Part shown: one piece after another, positions 13,799 to 26,705 of the stretch | Position numbering within the stretch: the first letter of the stretch is position 1 | Layout: each line of letters begins with the position of its first letter | Assembly: GCA_963082975.1 (NCBI GenBank) | Contig: OY720344.1 | Span: 73,126,546 to 73,190,545 of the forward strand | From: Labia minor | Lineage: Eukaryota > Arthropoda > Insecta > Dermaptera > Spongiphoridae | Direction: 5' to 3' | DNA: 64,000 nucleotides | Made by a program: the position numbers and the translations under genes | The notes under the pieces: generated by a model | What the model saw: only the letters and a program-made list of their open reading frames with translations | Told to the model about the DNA's origin: nothing | Database searches by the model: none

Positions 13799-14263
13799 GA
13801 TATATATTTGAACTTGAATAATTATTTTAATTAAGAAAAAACCCAATTTCTCGACAATTCACCAAAAATTATTATTATAAAGGAAATTATATAAGATTCA
13901 ATTGAATTAATTCTAAAATCAAAAATACATTAAGTAGATGGACTTGGCTGAGCGGCGTCTTCTAATCAATTACATGTCGAATTTGCTGCCTAGTGTCCAT
14001 GTGCTTTTAATAAATAGTTGAAGTGTATGAGAGAACGAACTTTATAAATATTAACATAAGGAGAGGGTTGAGATTGAATTACGGATTCCTCCGAAATGTG
14101 GTTACTGCGGGAAAGAACTTTCGAATTGTTTAGAAATAATTAGATTAAGTAAGTAATAAATAAAGTAAAGAGTTTGTTAAATTAAAAGTAAAATTTAGAA
14201 AATAATGAAAATCATTAATTAATCGATTTATTAACCTAACAGAGAATAGTGTTTTATTAGTAA

Positions 14264-15472
14264 ATAAGTTGACCTGTGGCCAGGTCCGAACCGACCGACG
14301 GTTTGAAGTAAATTAATTTTCAGCTACAGAAACAATTTCAAATAATTTTAATATATCTATTAATGTAATAAAAAACAGATATGGATAGAACATAAATATT
14401 TTTAATTTTATTTTATTTATAATATATAGCTGAAATAGCCGGCGTTACCCGAGGCTGTGACGTCATGAAGGGCTGGGTGACGTCATATAATTTTAAATTA
14501 AGAAAAACATAATGAAGATGATTTTTCCCGAGGATAAAACAAATACATTCGTGGTGATATGTAAAAAAATCTCCTTATGTGAAATTTGGTGCGAAAATAA
14601 CCCTTCCCTTCTTATCGTCGATCGCTAATACTACCACTTCCGGTTTCCGGATTTGTACCAAAAGTTGATCAATTCATCCCACTGATGCATTAAGTAAAGA
14701 TACCAAATTTCATCAAAATCGGTTGAGCCGTTCAGGCTGTACACATTTATACGGACAGATGGAAGGACGGACGGACGCACGGACAGACATCATGCTAAAA
14801 ATACTTTTTTCTGTTAAGAAAATGCATGATTCGTGGTGATATATAAAAAAATCTCCTCATGTGAAATTTGGTGTGAAAATAACCCTTCCCTTCCTATCGT
14901 CGATCGCTAATACTACCACTTCCGGTTTCCGGATTTGCACCAAAAGTTGATCAATTCATCCCACTGATGCAGTAAGTAAATATACCAAATTTCATCAAAA
15001 TCGGTTGAGCCGTTCAGGCTGTACACATCTATACGGACGGACGGACGGACGGACCACTTCCTGTTTCCGGATTTGCACCAAAAGTTGATCAATTCATCCC
15101 ACTGATGCATTAAGTAAATATACCAAATTTCATCAAAATCGGTTGAGCCGTTCAGGCTGTACACATCTATACGGACGGACGGACGGACGGACGGACCACT
15201 TCCGGTTTCCGGATTTGCACCAAAAGTTGATCAATTCATCCCACTGATGCATTAAGTAAATATACCAAATTTCATCAAAATCGGTTGAGCCGTTCAGGCT
15301 GTACACATCTATACGGACGGACGGACGGACGGACAGACGGACGGACAGACATCATGCTAAAAATACTTTTTTCTGATAAGAAAATGCATGATTCGTGGAG
15401 ATATGTAAAAATCTCCACATGTGAAATTTGGTGTGAAAACAATACCTCCCTTACTATCGTCGGTCGGTAAAA
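14264..15472 (-). mobile_element. HINE-like element, family A, with internal amplification
   Basis: The terminal hairpin is at 14270-14286 and the 5' end at about 15460. It is about twice the usual 600-640 bp because the block running from ACCACTTCCGG to the GGAC microsatellite is repeated. Units start at 14915, 15053 and 15195 (period 138-142 bp), and a related block lies at about 14630. Confidence 0.8.
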
Positions 15473-16439
15473 ACATTAAAAATTCAATTAATTTTAGTCT
15501 TCTTCAAGCATTAATTTTTAATACATGATTTTATTTTATTATTTTTTAAATATTAAGATAATAAAAGACACTCCTAACATTTTTAGGAATCTTATTTCAG
15601 GAATATATAATTTAGGAATCTCTGAACGAAAAATATAATTTTCGAAAATAATGAATAGCAATTTCAGTTGAATCTAGTGAATTTTTAATTTTTTGAAAAA
15701 TTTAATTTGAAAATTTGTTTGCAATGGCGGGGGCTATTTAATTAAAAATTATTGGCCTCTTTGAATTCGATAATATTAAGATGAACGTGATTCGTTACTC
15801 GATGGGCGAAGAAAGTTGTTTACGGGGAAACCAATTGGGAAACAAACGGTTGTTATTATGTCGAAGTGCAGTCATGAGTTCAATATCAGAGAGATATTAG
15901 AATTTTGTTTAACATACATATCTAATTTTCAAAAATATACATAAAAAGGAGATAATTGACAATGTTTGTTTACTCGTCTTAATTTAAAGTTTTGACATAT
16001 TTTAATTTCTAATTAATTTTTAGTTTTTTAAATTATTAATTATGTATAATAATTTATATTAATATTAGTTATAAATATGTATCTATATTATTTGTATACT
16101 AAGTTATTATTGGATGTAGTAATTGAATAAATTCTACTAAGATTATAGTATTTTTATGTTTTAATATCACAAAATATTAAATTTCTGACATTAATTCTTT
16201 CTGTCAAAGCTCTCTCAAAAAAGAGAAACGCCAAGATAATATCTTTATCTCTTTTTATATATAATATATATATATATATATATATGATATATATATTTAT
16301 ATCTAATTTAAAAATAATAAAAAAATAAATATTTAAAGAAAATAAAATAAAAATAAATATTATAAAACGTACTTTTCTTATTTTTGATAAAAAAAAAAGT
16401 TAAACGTGAAAGAGTATTTATTGAATTTTTTCCACTATG
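15473..16439. other. Upstream flank of the prominin-like gene
   Basis: AT-rich with one less AT-rich segment at 15780-15900 that could be regulatory or an untranslated exon; no motif decides it. TA run at 16258-16292. Confidence 0.35.
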
Positions 16440-16649
16440 GGCATTAATAAAATGACCAGGAATGTTTCTATGGGATTTAAAGACTAGATTAAAAATGTTT
16501 GAAAGGGTGGATGGTCAATGGGTGGGGGATGAGGAAACGAAACAGGGGATTGAATCCTTTGGCTTCGGAAACCCTAGCAAAAGGCAGTGGTGGCGAGAAA
16601 TTGTCCCTAGTTGTTTGTCTGTTTGTTTGTTGTCTGGAGTTAAAGAGAA
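16440..16649 (+). promoter_or_regulatory. Probable 5' leader of the prominin-like gene
   Basis: This segment upstream of the proposed start is clearly less AT-rich than the DNA before it. It contains several upstream ATGs, for example at 16462 and 16499, whose frames run past the main start. If transcribed as a leader it would carry overlapping uORFs that could lower translation. No TATA box or initiator can be singled out in this AT-rich context. Confidence 0.25.
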
Positions 16650-16782
16650 ATGCCTCTATTGAAAAAGCGGCCATTTTTCTTGCAATGCTTTCACTTTGCA
16701 TTGGTTGCCAGTGGATCGTTTACCGAGCTTCCGTGTCCGGTTGCACGGCTTGGAATTGAAGAGACACGAGCTAATCTATCTG
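16650..16782 (+). CDS. Prominin-like gene, exon 1 (start and signal peptide)
   Basis: Begins at the first in-frame ATG after an in-frame TAA at 16641-16643 and encodes 44 residues starting MPLLKKRPFFLQ, a typical n-region plus hydrophobic core, with likely cleavage after the VASGS region. It ends at a strong donor (GTAAGAGG, 16783) in phase 1, which is the phase entering the exon at 21404. Two other frames are also open here (about 16462-16662 and 16499-16759), so the frame choice rests on the signal peptide and on the phase match. Confidence 0.6.
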
Positions 16783-19700
16783 GTAAGAGGATTTTCTAAT
16801 CAGACAGTCAGTTATAAAAACATTGAAGTTGGAGAATAAAAGAGCATATGAAATATTTACAAATGAAAAAGCATTTTTTTGTTATTTTTCGCATTATTTT
16901 TGTCCTTTTATTCTTTCAATTTTTATAATTAAACTCATATTATTCAATTCTATACAAGATTTTGCTTTTTACTTTTCAATTAAGTAATTATAAAACTAAA
17001 TATTTTATTATAATCACGGATTGAGAAACTGAACATATTTTAAATACATTTGTAATAATTTTGAGTGACGTATGTTGGTTCAGCTACACTAATGTCACTG
17101 ATGAATAACCTAAACTAATAGTTAGTAGGTAGTAAGTTAATACCTTGCTTATTATACCAGATATAGTTAGAATTATGAAATCGAGAAGGCTGCGATAGGC
17201 AGGGCGGTAGCTATAATGGGAGAGGAAAGAATGTCGAAAAATATATTGGTAGGGAGACCGAGTTGGAATTGTCCACTTGGAAGACCAAGGACGCGGTGGG
17301 TGGATAATGTGGGAAAGGACGTGAGAGAGATGGGAGAGGACAGGGACTGGAGGGTTTTGGATCAGAATAGGAAAACTTGGAGGGGTGTGGTTGCAGCGGC
17401 CAAGAACTTTCGAATTCCGTAGAGCCACAGAGATAGATAGATAGATCATATTTATTTTGATAATATATTCTATAATTATCATTATAAATGAACATTAATT
17501 AAAGAAAGAAATTGTTTTTAAAATATCATAAATAATATGTATAATATGTTTTCAAGATAGAAACAGAGAAAGATAATATATATTTACAATGCTTGCAAGA
17601 AAAATAAGATAAACTTTAGATTTTTTTGGTGAGAGATTAATAAATATATTTCGTAATTTGATTCTAAAATATTATTAAAATAAATATTTTTAATTATTTT
17701 TGAAATTAAATAAAAATTTTTAAATATTTTAAATATAAAAATATTAATACATTTTTAATTAAAAAAGAATGGTAAGAGGCAAATAAGGATGACGTATTTA
17801 AATTTACATTAAGAAAAAACTAATGAAGATGCAGAAATCAATATAGATCGATTTGTCTTTATAAATATTGTCTATGGTGTGAATTTCAAAAAATCCTTCG
17901 AGCGGGTAATGAATAAATTAATTCAAAAATATACAATTATATATATACAATTTTTGCTAGTATAATAAGATAAGATAAGATATAAAAAATTACAAAGTAG
18001 TTTAAATAAACGTATTATAAATATAGTATTCTTCAACGTGGGGCTTTAATCAATGAAATTCTTCTACTGAAGATTTTAGACCTTCTGGAATCCCATTATT
18101 CTCTGATTGAACCCCTATTGTTACCTAAGATCCAGTATTCAATGATAGAGACAACCCCTTCCTGATTTACACAATAAATTTATAGCAAAGGATCTCAGCT
18201 GGATTAGCAAGGTGAGGGATGAACTGCTTCAATTTAATATTAGTATAAACCTCATATTAGATTAGTAATTAAGTGAATTCAGTGATATTGTAACAAATAT
18301 AGATTTCACTGTAAAATTAAACAGAATTTAAATACATCGATTTGGTTGTAAATTAATTGATTTGTAAGATTGAATAGATTTTGTTAGTTTAATCCTAGAT
18401 CAGAATCTTCTGTTCTACAATTTAGGTGATGGTGTATCAACCGAAATGCACATAAATCAGACAATTCAATTAATTTAAAACTTAAACAAAGAATTTCGAT
18501 TTTAAAATATTCATTTTAATAAATTTATTGTTTAAATTTGTTAATATGTTATTAAATACTCTTAATCTTTATATAATAGAAAGATATAAATCCTATCAAA
18601 GTGTTAAACACATTCAGTTATTTTGAAATTAAAATTCTCATTTTAAAATTTAATTTATCAATACATTTTTATTGACTTTTATTATCATGAAAATTCATCA
18701 CAAGAACATTTATTATTTATTTCAATTCACATCTAAAATTATTAAATATTATAATTATTAAGTATATATTATAATATTATAGATTTTTACCTACGAGTGT
18801 TAAAAAAAATAAAATATATAATTTTTTCAAGATTAATGAAATCATATTTAAAAATAATGTTTTACAGATAAATAATTTAATACTTTAATTTAATAATATA
18901 TATATATATCATAAAATTTTAATAAATAAAACATAACTTAATAGCGATTATGTATATTTTTCTTTCAAAAAATTGATTAAATACGTTGTAGAATAAATTA
19001 TATTATACTAAAAAATAAACGTTTTTAGGATATAATTACACGAACATTTATACCTATATACCTATTTAATTTTCATTTTTTAGATTTAAATTTAATTTTA
19101 AATTAATAATAATTAAATATCATAATTATCATAATAATAAATCAAATATAATATTTTAATGTCAATATTTTGTCATTTGTGTATCTTAAAACTGATCACG
19201 TCACATGAAAGATAAACAGGATCCAACACGTATATTTTTTTATTAGTATATTTGTTAATTATACAACATATTTATAAAATTAATATAAAATAAACATAAT
19301 TTACACCTACAAATACAAAGGATTTACTAATATTATATCTTTACTATTCTAATTACACAAAACAATACAATTGAAGACAAACTAATTTTACATACTAATC
19401 TGTTTATTGATTTATTTCATTATTATTTTTACTTATAGTAATTAATAATTTTAAGTTAGTAATTGAAGGAAAAACTATAATAAATATATTTCCAATAAAA
19501 TTCTAATTATATTTTAATTAGATAGAATTAAAAATTATTTTAGTTAAATTAAATAATATAGTACAATTAAAAACACAAACAATGACTGCGGGGGGGGGGG
19601 GGGGGGGGCTAAATAAGGGTAGATGTAAAAATTATTTGGAATTAGATCACGAAATTTTGAATATTATTTTTATAATAAAATTATTAAAACAAATTAAAAA

Positions 19701-22700
19701 CGTAAATGAATAAATTTTTTTTAAATTATTTCCCCGTTAATCAGTCCCTTAAAGGTAAACTGTTCATTCGGAGAATATACTTGACATTGTTGAATCATTT
19801 TGTAAATAATAATTATTCATAAGTAGTTCTCAGTCATAGTTATGTCACTCATGTGTCCAATTTGAATTTGAGTGGAAGTAGTCGAAAGTACAGATTACAA
19901 TTTACAACTCCGTGTTGTCTTAATATAATTACCAAGAATTTCCCGTATTCTAATTTAATAAATTGCATATTACTTTCATTTCTTTATATTATTCTAGTTA
20001 ACAATATATATATATATACTTTTAAAAATTAGATAGAACAAAAAAACCAAAAAAATTTAAATTATTATTTTATTTAAGCTTAAATCAACGTTGTAATCGA
20101 GTAACGCCTGTTATTATTCAGTAAAGGGGCTTATCTCATCAAAACTATTATCAAAGAGGATTAAATTGAAATATATAAAACAATTATTTTTCATGTTGAT
20201 TGATGATTAGGGTGACCATATTTCGAAAAAACCAAACCGAGACAAACGGTTTACCTTTTTTTTTTGAAATTGAAAAATTTTTGAAAAAAAGTACGAAATG
20301 TCCTAAATATTAAAAAAACGGGACAATAGGCTGTCCAGAAGACATTTTTGGGGACGCCGGAACAGAGCACCTAAAAACGTGACAACTCCAGAAAAACGGG
20401 ACGATTGGTCACCCTATCGATGACCCTGGGAGAAGAGAGTAGATTTAGAGTATTTGTGAGATTAATATTGTTCGTAGCATTTATAGGCCAAAGGAAGATG
20501 AGGTCACAGGGGGATGGCGGAGATGCCATAACGAGGAATTGAATGATCTCCAGATAAAGTTAAGGTTATTAAATCGAGAAGGCTGGGGTGGGAAGGGGAC
20601 GTGGCTGGAATAGGAGAGGCTAGTAAGATCGGCAAAAAATATATTTGGGAGAAACCGATTGGGAAACATCCGGTGGAAGACCAAGGACGCGGTGAGTAGA
20701 CAATGAAGTAAAGGACATGGGAGAGATGGGACAGGGTAGGATTTGATTGTAGCTCAGGATAGGGACGCTTAGAGAATTCTGGATGCTGTGGCTTTCAAAA
20801 ACTGTAGAGACACAGAGTTAGATAAATATAACATATACAATAATAATATATAATTAATTTAAAATATATTTTACAAGAAAACAAATAAATGTCTTATCTA
20901 CTTATACTGATTGAAACAAAATAAAATGGATGAAAACCTTTTACATACAGACTTTCAACCAAATACAATGTATCACTTGGTAGGTCACCGACTAGGTGTG
21001 AAGAGCGCCAAAGGCGCTCGGAGCAGCTAGTTTCAAATAAATATCATTTCTACAAAGAGCATTAAAATCTGACAAAATACCACTTCGTGGTAGAGGTCCC
21101 CCGTCAAGTTGTGTGCCCTAAAAAGTTAGGGCCCCGCCAAGTTGTCTTTCGAAAAAATTAGTGAAATCAAAGCTTGGCGGCCGCCAAGTTCCTCACCTTA
21201 CATTATTAAAACGTTCATTTCCTGAATAGTGTATTTAATTGCATTTCCAATAAAACTTTTGCAAATACTCTGTGGTAATGTGGGAGTTACTACCACAAAG
21301 AAAGTCATCTGCAATTAAAGTAAATTTTTTTCGTAAATGTAATTTAGATAAATAGTAAATAATTAATCTATCACTAATCCCATGTTTATTTGTGTTAATT
21401 AAGGTGAAGTGGTTCGAGATCCATTGCCGACATCTTTAACAAATAACAACGCAAGTGGCTTTCAACTGTTTGATGAGGGTGTATTATCGTTTCCGGTCCT
21501 TCTGCCCAGTGGGGAAACGTATGAATCAAGCAATGCCAGTCTCGAGGGTCGGTCAACTATTTGCCAATGGATCTTCCACTCACTGGCGTTCATTTTCTCC
21601 AATCGTCTACCTCCAGGTATAAGAATTTATTTGAACATGTGATAAACTAACAAAAAAATTGAATAAAAAAATAAACAAGTGGGAGATATTATCCATAACG
21701 CGACTTTAAAGCATAAATTATAGTACCGGCACCCCGAGCCTCGGCTCGGTACTTAAGTTAAAAAAAATGATTCATTATTATTGGATTTGGCTGGTAATAT
21801 TAATACCTGGGACACTGAGCTCTCGCTCTACCCTTTAAAAAATATTGATATACAATAATATTAGATCTTATTTATTCAATAATTTATTTTGAATAAGATA
21901 TTCTTTAATTATCATTTTAAATGAATATTAATTAAAGAAAGAAATTGTTTTTAAAATATCCTAAATAATATGTAACAATTTTCAAGATAGAAATTTATTA
22001 CAATTATTAAATGTTGCATCATTGCATCAATCTGATTAAAATGAATGGAACTTGGGGTACTCAATAATAATAAATAATATTAATAAATATTAAATAATAT
22101 TTTAGTGATAAAATAAACACGAAAATAGATAAAAAAATAACAAATTTATTATTTTTATTTTTAAATATCGATGCACTCGGCGAGCTTCGATCCTTCGAAC
22201 TCTAGTCGTCAAAACAATCGTTCTAACCATGCGACTAATATATTTAGTTAATAAAAATAACATTTTTTTACTGTCTTTCCAAGCCAATAACCAAGCCGTA
22301 TTTGTTTTGTTGTTGTTTTTTTTGAGAGAGAGATTAATAAATATATATATATTTTATTAAAAATAAATATTTTTAATTTTATTTCGAAATTAAATAATAT
22401 ATATATTTTAAATAAAAAAAATATTAATACAATATCAGTTCAAAAAAAATGGATGTCATTTGTGACGTCATCCATATATAAATTCAAATTTTACTATTTT
22501 TCAACGGCAATATCCGTTTTAAGGTACTCTAGATAAAAAAACAAATAATCATTTTCCCGCTAAAGGGCAAATGTTTAATTAAATGGTATAAATCAAAAAT
22601 GAAAAAGAGTTCGAAATTGAAATTCTGTATATGTGATATAGTTGAAAGGTTGCGACAATTTTTTTGTTAAAAAAAATAATGTTACTTAATCTCATTGATT

Positions 22701-25700
22701 TTTCAAAGTTTTTTTGGCAATTTTCACATGATGTTAAATACCAATATCGTTCATAATTTCACATCCTTTATTAATATATTTATATATACGAGGTGGAGTG
22801 AAAAGTTTCCGGCCTGACCAAGAAAAACAATGTTTTTAAAATTTTTTTTTTTGCTTTATTTTTCAACATTCAAGGTAGCTAAGACCTGTACGATGTCAGC
22901 TGAACGTGTGCGAAATATCTACACAACCATTTAAAGATGGAAAGCTGTGTGCAACGTGGGTGCCGCGCTTGCTAACGTTAGACCAAAAACTGCTTCGAAA
23001 AACCATTTCTACCTACAATTTGGCGCTGTAGGGGTAATCCAAACGAATTTTTGCGTCGACTCAAGATTGTTGATGAGACTTAAATTAAATTAATTAACTA
23101 AATTAGAACACCGTTATGAGAAATGTATCGGTGTTGATGGAGATTATGTTGAAAAATAAAGCAAAAAAAAATTTAAAAACATCATTTTTCTTGGTCAGGC
23201 CGGAAACTTTTCTCCCCATCCTCGTATATTAATTTTAATAAAATACACTAATGGGAAATAATTATTTATCATTGTTTCTTGTGTATTTCTCTGAAAATTT
23301 TGAAATTTGTTTTTTTCTATTTCTAATTATAATTAAATATTTAAAAATTAATTTTCTAGTTTATTAAATATTGGTACTATTTCAGGATATCATATGAATT
23401 TATTAATTATAATTTGGCTATATTGATTATTTTTAATTGCAATATATATATCATTCAAATGATTTTTATTTATATTAATTATTCATAATACATAATATAT
23501 TTATAAGATTAAATTATTTATTTTGTATTTGAAAATCCGAATTTCATTTTTTTATGGATAATATTTGGCCTTAAGCCATTTGCATAAAAATATTTACATA
23601 ATAATCACATTCTATACAAAAGTAGCTTGAGAATGCAAAAAGGGTGTTTGGGTGGTGCGACAAAAGGGAGGAAGTTTGAGGGTGCCAAAGAGGGAAGGCG
23701 GTATAGAAGAAGTGGGGTAAGGGTCATGGTATCGAACACTATGCATTCAACCCTTTGGTGTGCAATTGAATTTCGAAGGGTTATGAATTTATGAATGGTT
23801 ATGAATGGTTATGAATAGAAATATACAAATATCGCTGATTAGAATCAAATAAAAATTGAATTTTCATTTCAATAAGGGATGATAAATATAAATCGATATT
23901 AATTTGTAAAATAGATTATTTGCATTTCACTTTGGATATATTTTTCCAATCTAAATAAATTTTACAAGTGAGTTAAAATTACAAATCTAATATATTTTTA
24001 TTTTATTTTAATTGTCCACACAGTAGAACCTTGATGAAAATGTTTTTATTTATTTATTTTTAATTTTTTTTTAAGTTCAATTTAGTTTATTTTTATATAT
24101 TTTTTATTTTTCCATCTTATATATATGCATATGAGTATAAAATTAAATTTGAAAAAAAAAATTAAGTAAATTTGAAATTTGTGTTCTTGTGAAATTCTAA
24201 TTTGTAAGTAATAATTTCTAATACTTTTAATTCCACAAATATCTAACATTAAGGTCACTAAAACTTGATATTTTTGAGTAGATTTATGTAAATAAATGCT
24301 TAAGAACAAAACAATATACTTAATGGTTCATAAAGTAATTTAATATTAAAGATTAATCTTGGATTAGGTTGTAAACAACTTGGATTCATTTTGGTTAAAA
24401 TAATTATATACCTATATATATAAAAAAAGGTTTTTGTCTGCATATTGATCAGAATTTAAAATTTTTTGCATATCTTCGCGTTTCATGTGACCTCTAGAAT
24501 CCAAAAGTGACTTTAGAATTTTTCATGTCTGTCTGTCTGTCCGGAAAATAACTATTCTATAGACTCAGAATTGGCTGAACCGATTTCTATGAAATTACAT
24601 CACAATATTCTTATATACTTCTAGAGTAACATAGGCTATAAATTTTATTAATAGTTAATCAATACCCGCAGAAATTAATTTTTTAAGTTTATATAATTCT
24701 CCGTGTTGTTCATTCAAGAGCATCTCGCGGCTCACTGGCCTGGCCCTAGCGGAAGCATTTTAAACAATGAATTATCATAGCGATTCCCAATCAAAGAATT
24801 ATTATAATATTTCACTTTTTATTTTAAATTCTAATATTCAAATATTAATTCAATTAAATAATTTATTCTAAAAGTTCTTATTTTAATTAATTTAATAAAA
24901 TATTTAGATCATATTGAACTTAATTTTTATTTATTCTTTCTATATATTTGAATATTTCTTCTTTTCTATTTGAAAGTGAAAGGTTAAAAAAACAGAATAT
25001 ATTATTTTTAATGTTTTATGAATACAAAAATATTTTCAAAACGTCAATTAAAATGACTAAATTATATTATTTTTGTTTTTGTTTCAATTATTAATTACAA
25101 CTATATTTTCAGTGCAAAAATGATTTCTTGGTTATATAAAATTCAAATATGATTTTTTAGACAAATGATTTAAACGAGATGTTATAAATTTATGACTTTT
25201 ATATATTGAGTATTTTTTTAAAATTTGTTTTAAATCAAAATTAATGTATTATATTTTTTTATTAATAAGCTTCTTTTTTTATTTTTAATTTTTAATAAAT
25301 GCTCTTTTTTGATATGATATTAATAAAAAATAATATTAAATTATATATGAATTTAAAAATTAGAATATTTGAATTTTTTTAAATTTTAACATATGTAATC
25401 AATCATATGCATAAAGAATGGAAAATTTTGAAAATCAACTTAGTATTAAATTCAGAAAAAAATACTGATATATAGAATATAATAGACTATTCGAATATAA
25501 TTAGAAACTCTTTCTCTCCCTCTATTTTAAATTTAAAAAAACGTAGTGTTAAGAAATTAAGATGCCTTATACAGCATGGGTGGGTAAATGAATTGGGCTG
25601 AAAGAGGAGGCAATTTATAATTTTCTTCTAATTCAGATTTAGGACAAATCGGACAACATTATATCAAATCTCGCTAAGAACATTCAATATTTCTTTCTGT

Positions 25701-26670
25701 ACACAAATTATTCAGTCTTGGCAAAGCGTATGACTCATAATTAGTTTAAATTGAAATTTATATAACTTAACTAAGTGAAAATTTTTATTTGTTTAAATTT
25801 TATTATAATGAATCAAAAAGAATTAAATATAGATGATTAAGAGAAGCAAGAAACTTGAGAGAAAATAAGTGTTGGATGGAGGTCGGACATGACAGAAACT
25901 GTAAAGCCGCGTCTACACTATGTCGATCGACACCGATCGACAATGTCGAACAAGTCTGGACGTGTCGCTAGACATTGTTGAGCGGTGTCGAGTCGAACGC
26001 AACCAGAATCAGGTCGGTCCGGATCAAAGACAGTCGAGTCGAAGTCGGTGTCGATCGACATAGTGTGGACACGGCTTAAGCGAAATCGGTCGGACATGAC
26101 AGAAACTGTAGGAGAAATCTTCATGTTGCGACTAATAATTTTCAAATCCCCTAGCCCCACAGAATTAGATAAGTTTCTTTTAAGGGAGGAAATTAATTAT
26201 GATGTAAAAAATTAATAAATTAACTTAATAATAAAAAACAAACAAATAATTTAATTCAATTAATTTAAATTAATACTATTAATGAATGTATATATTGGTA
26301 ATTTATCTATAGTTTTATAACGATAATTATGTTAATTTTATTTTATAAATTGTCTCAGTCTCTAACTTAGCAAGTTTGTATTTAGCAATACATAATGGTA
26401 TAACATTTATGAATTACGAATTTTTCTATTTCTTATAATCAAATTTAAATTCAGCATAGAAATTCTATTTATCTTAAATATTTTATAAATTAACTGATCA
26501 GATGTTTTTTTTATTCTAATTATAAATAAGCGGGAGTGTCCTCCCCTAGACTTTCCCGCATATAAATAGGTATAAAGAGTTGTGAATGAATATTTAGAAT
26601 GTGTAAACTTGGTATTGATAAAGAGCCAGTTGGTATTAGTTTATTGGTGTCAAATTTGATATTTGGTAAC

Positions 26671-26705
<35 letters not shown>

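Noticed and set aside
14913-15164. 83-codon reverse-strand frame with an internal protein repeat
   Set aside because: It is a translation of the tandem HINE A module and microsatellite. The same peptides arise at every copy of the element.
17084-17482. 132-codon reverse-strand reading frame
   Set aside because: It is antisense to a LINE 3' end on the + strand whose recognised motifs explain the sequence.
25985-26215. Short open frames on both strands around the MITE
   Set aside because: They arise from the GTCGA-rich interior of the MITE and LINE remnant, and no independent coding signal was seen.
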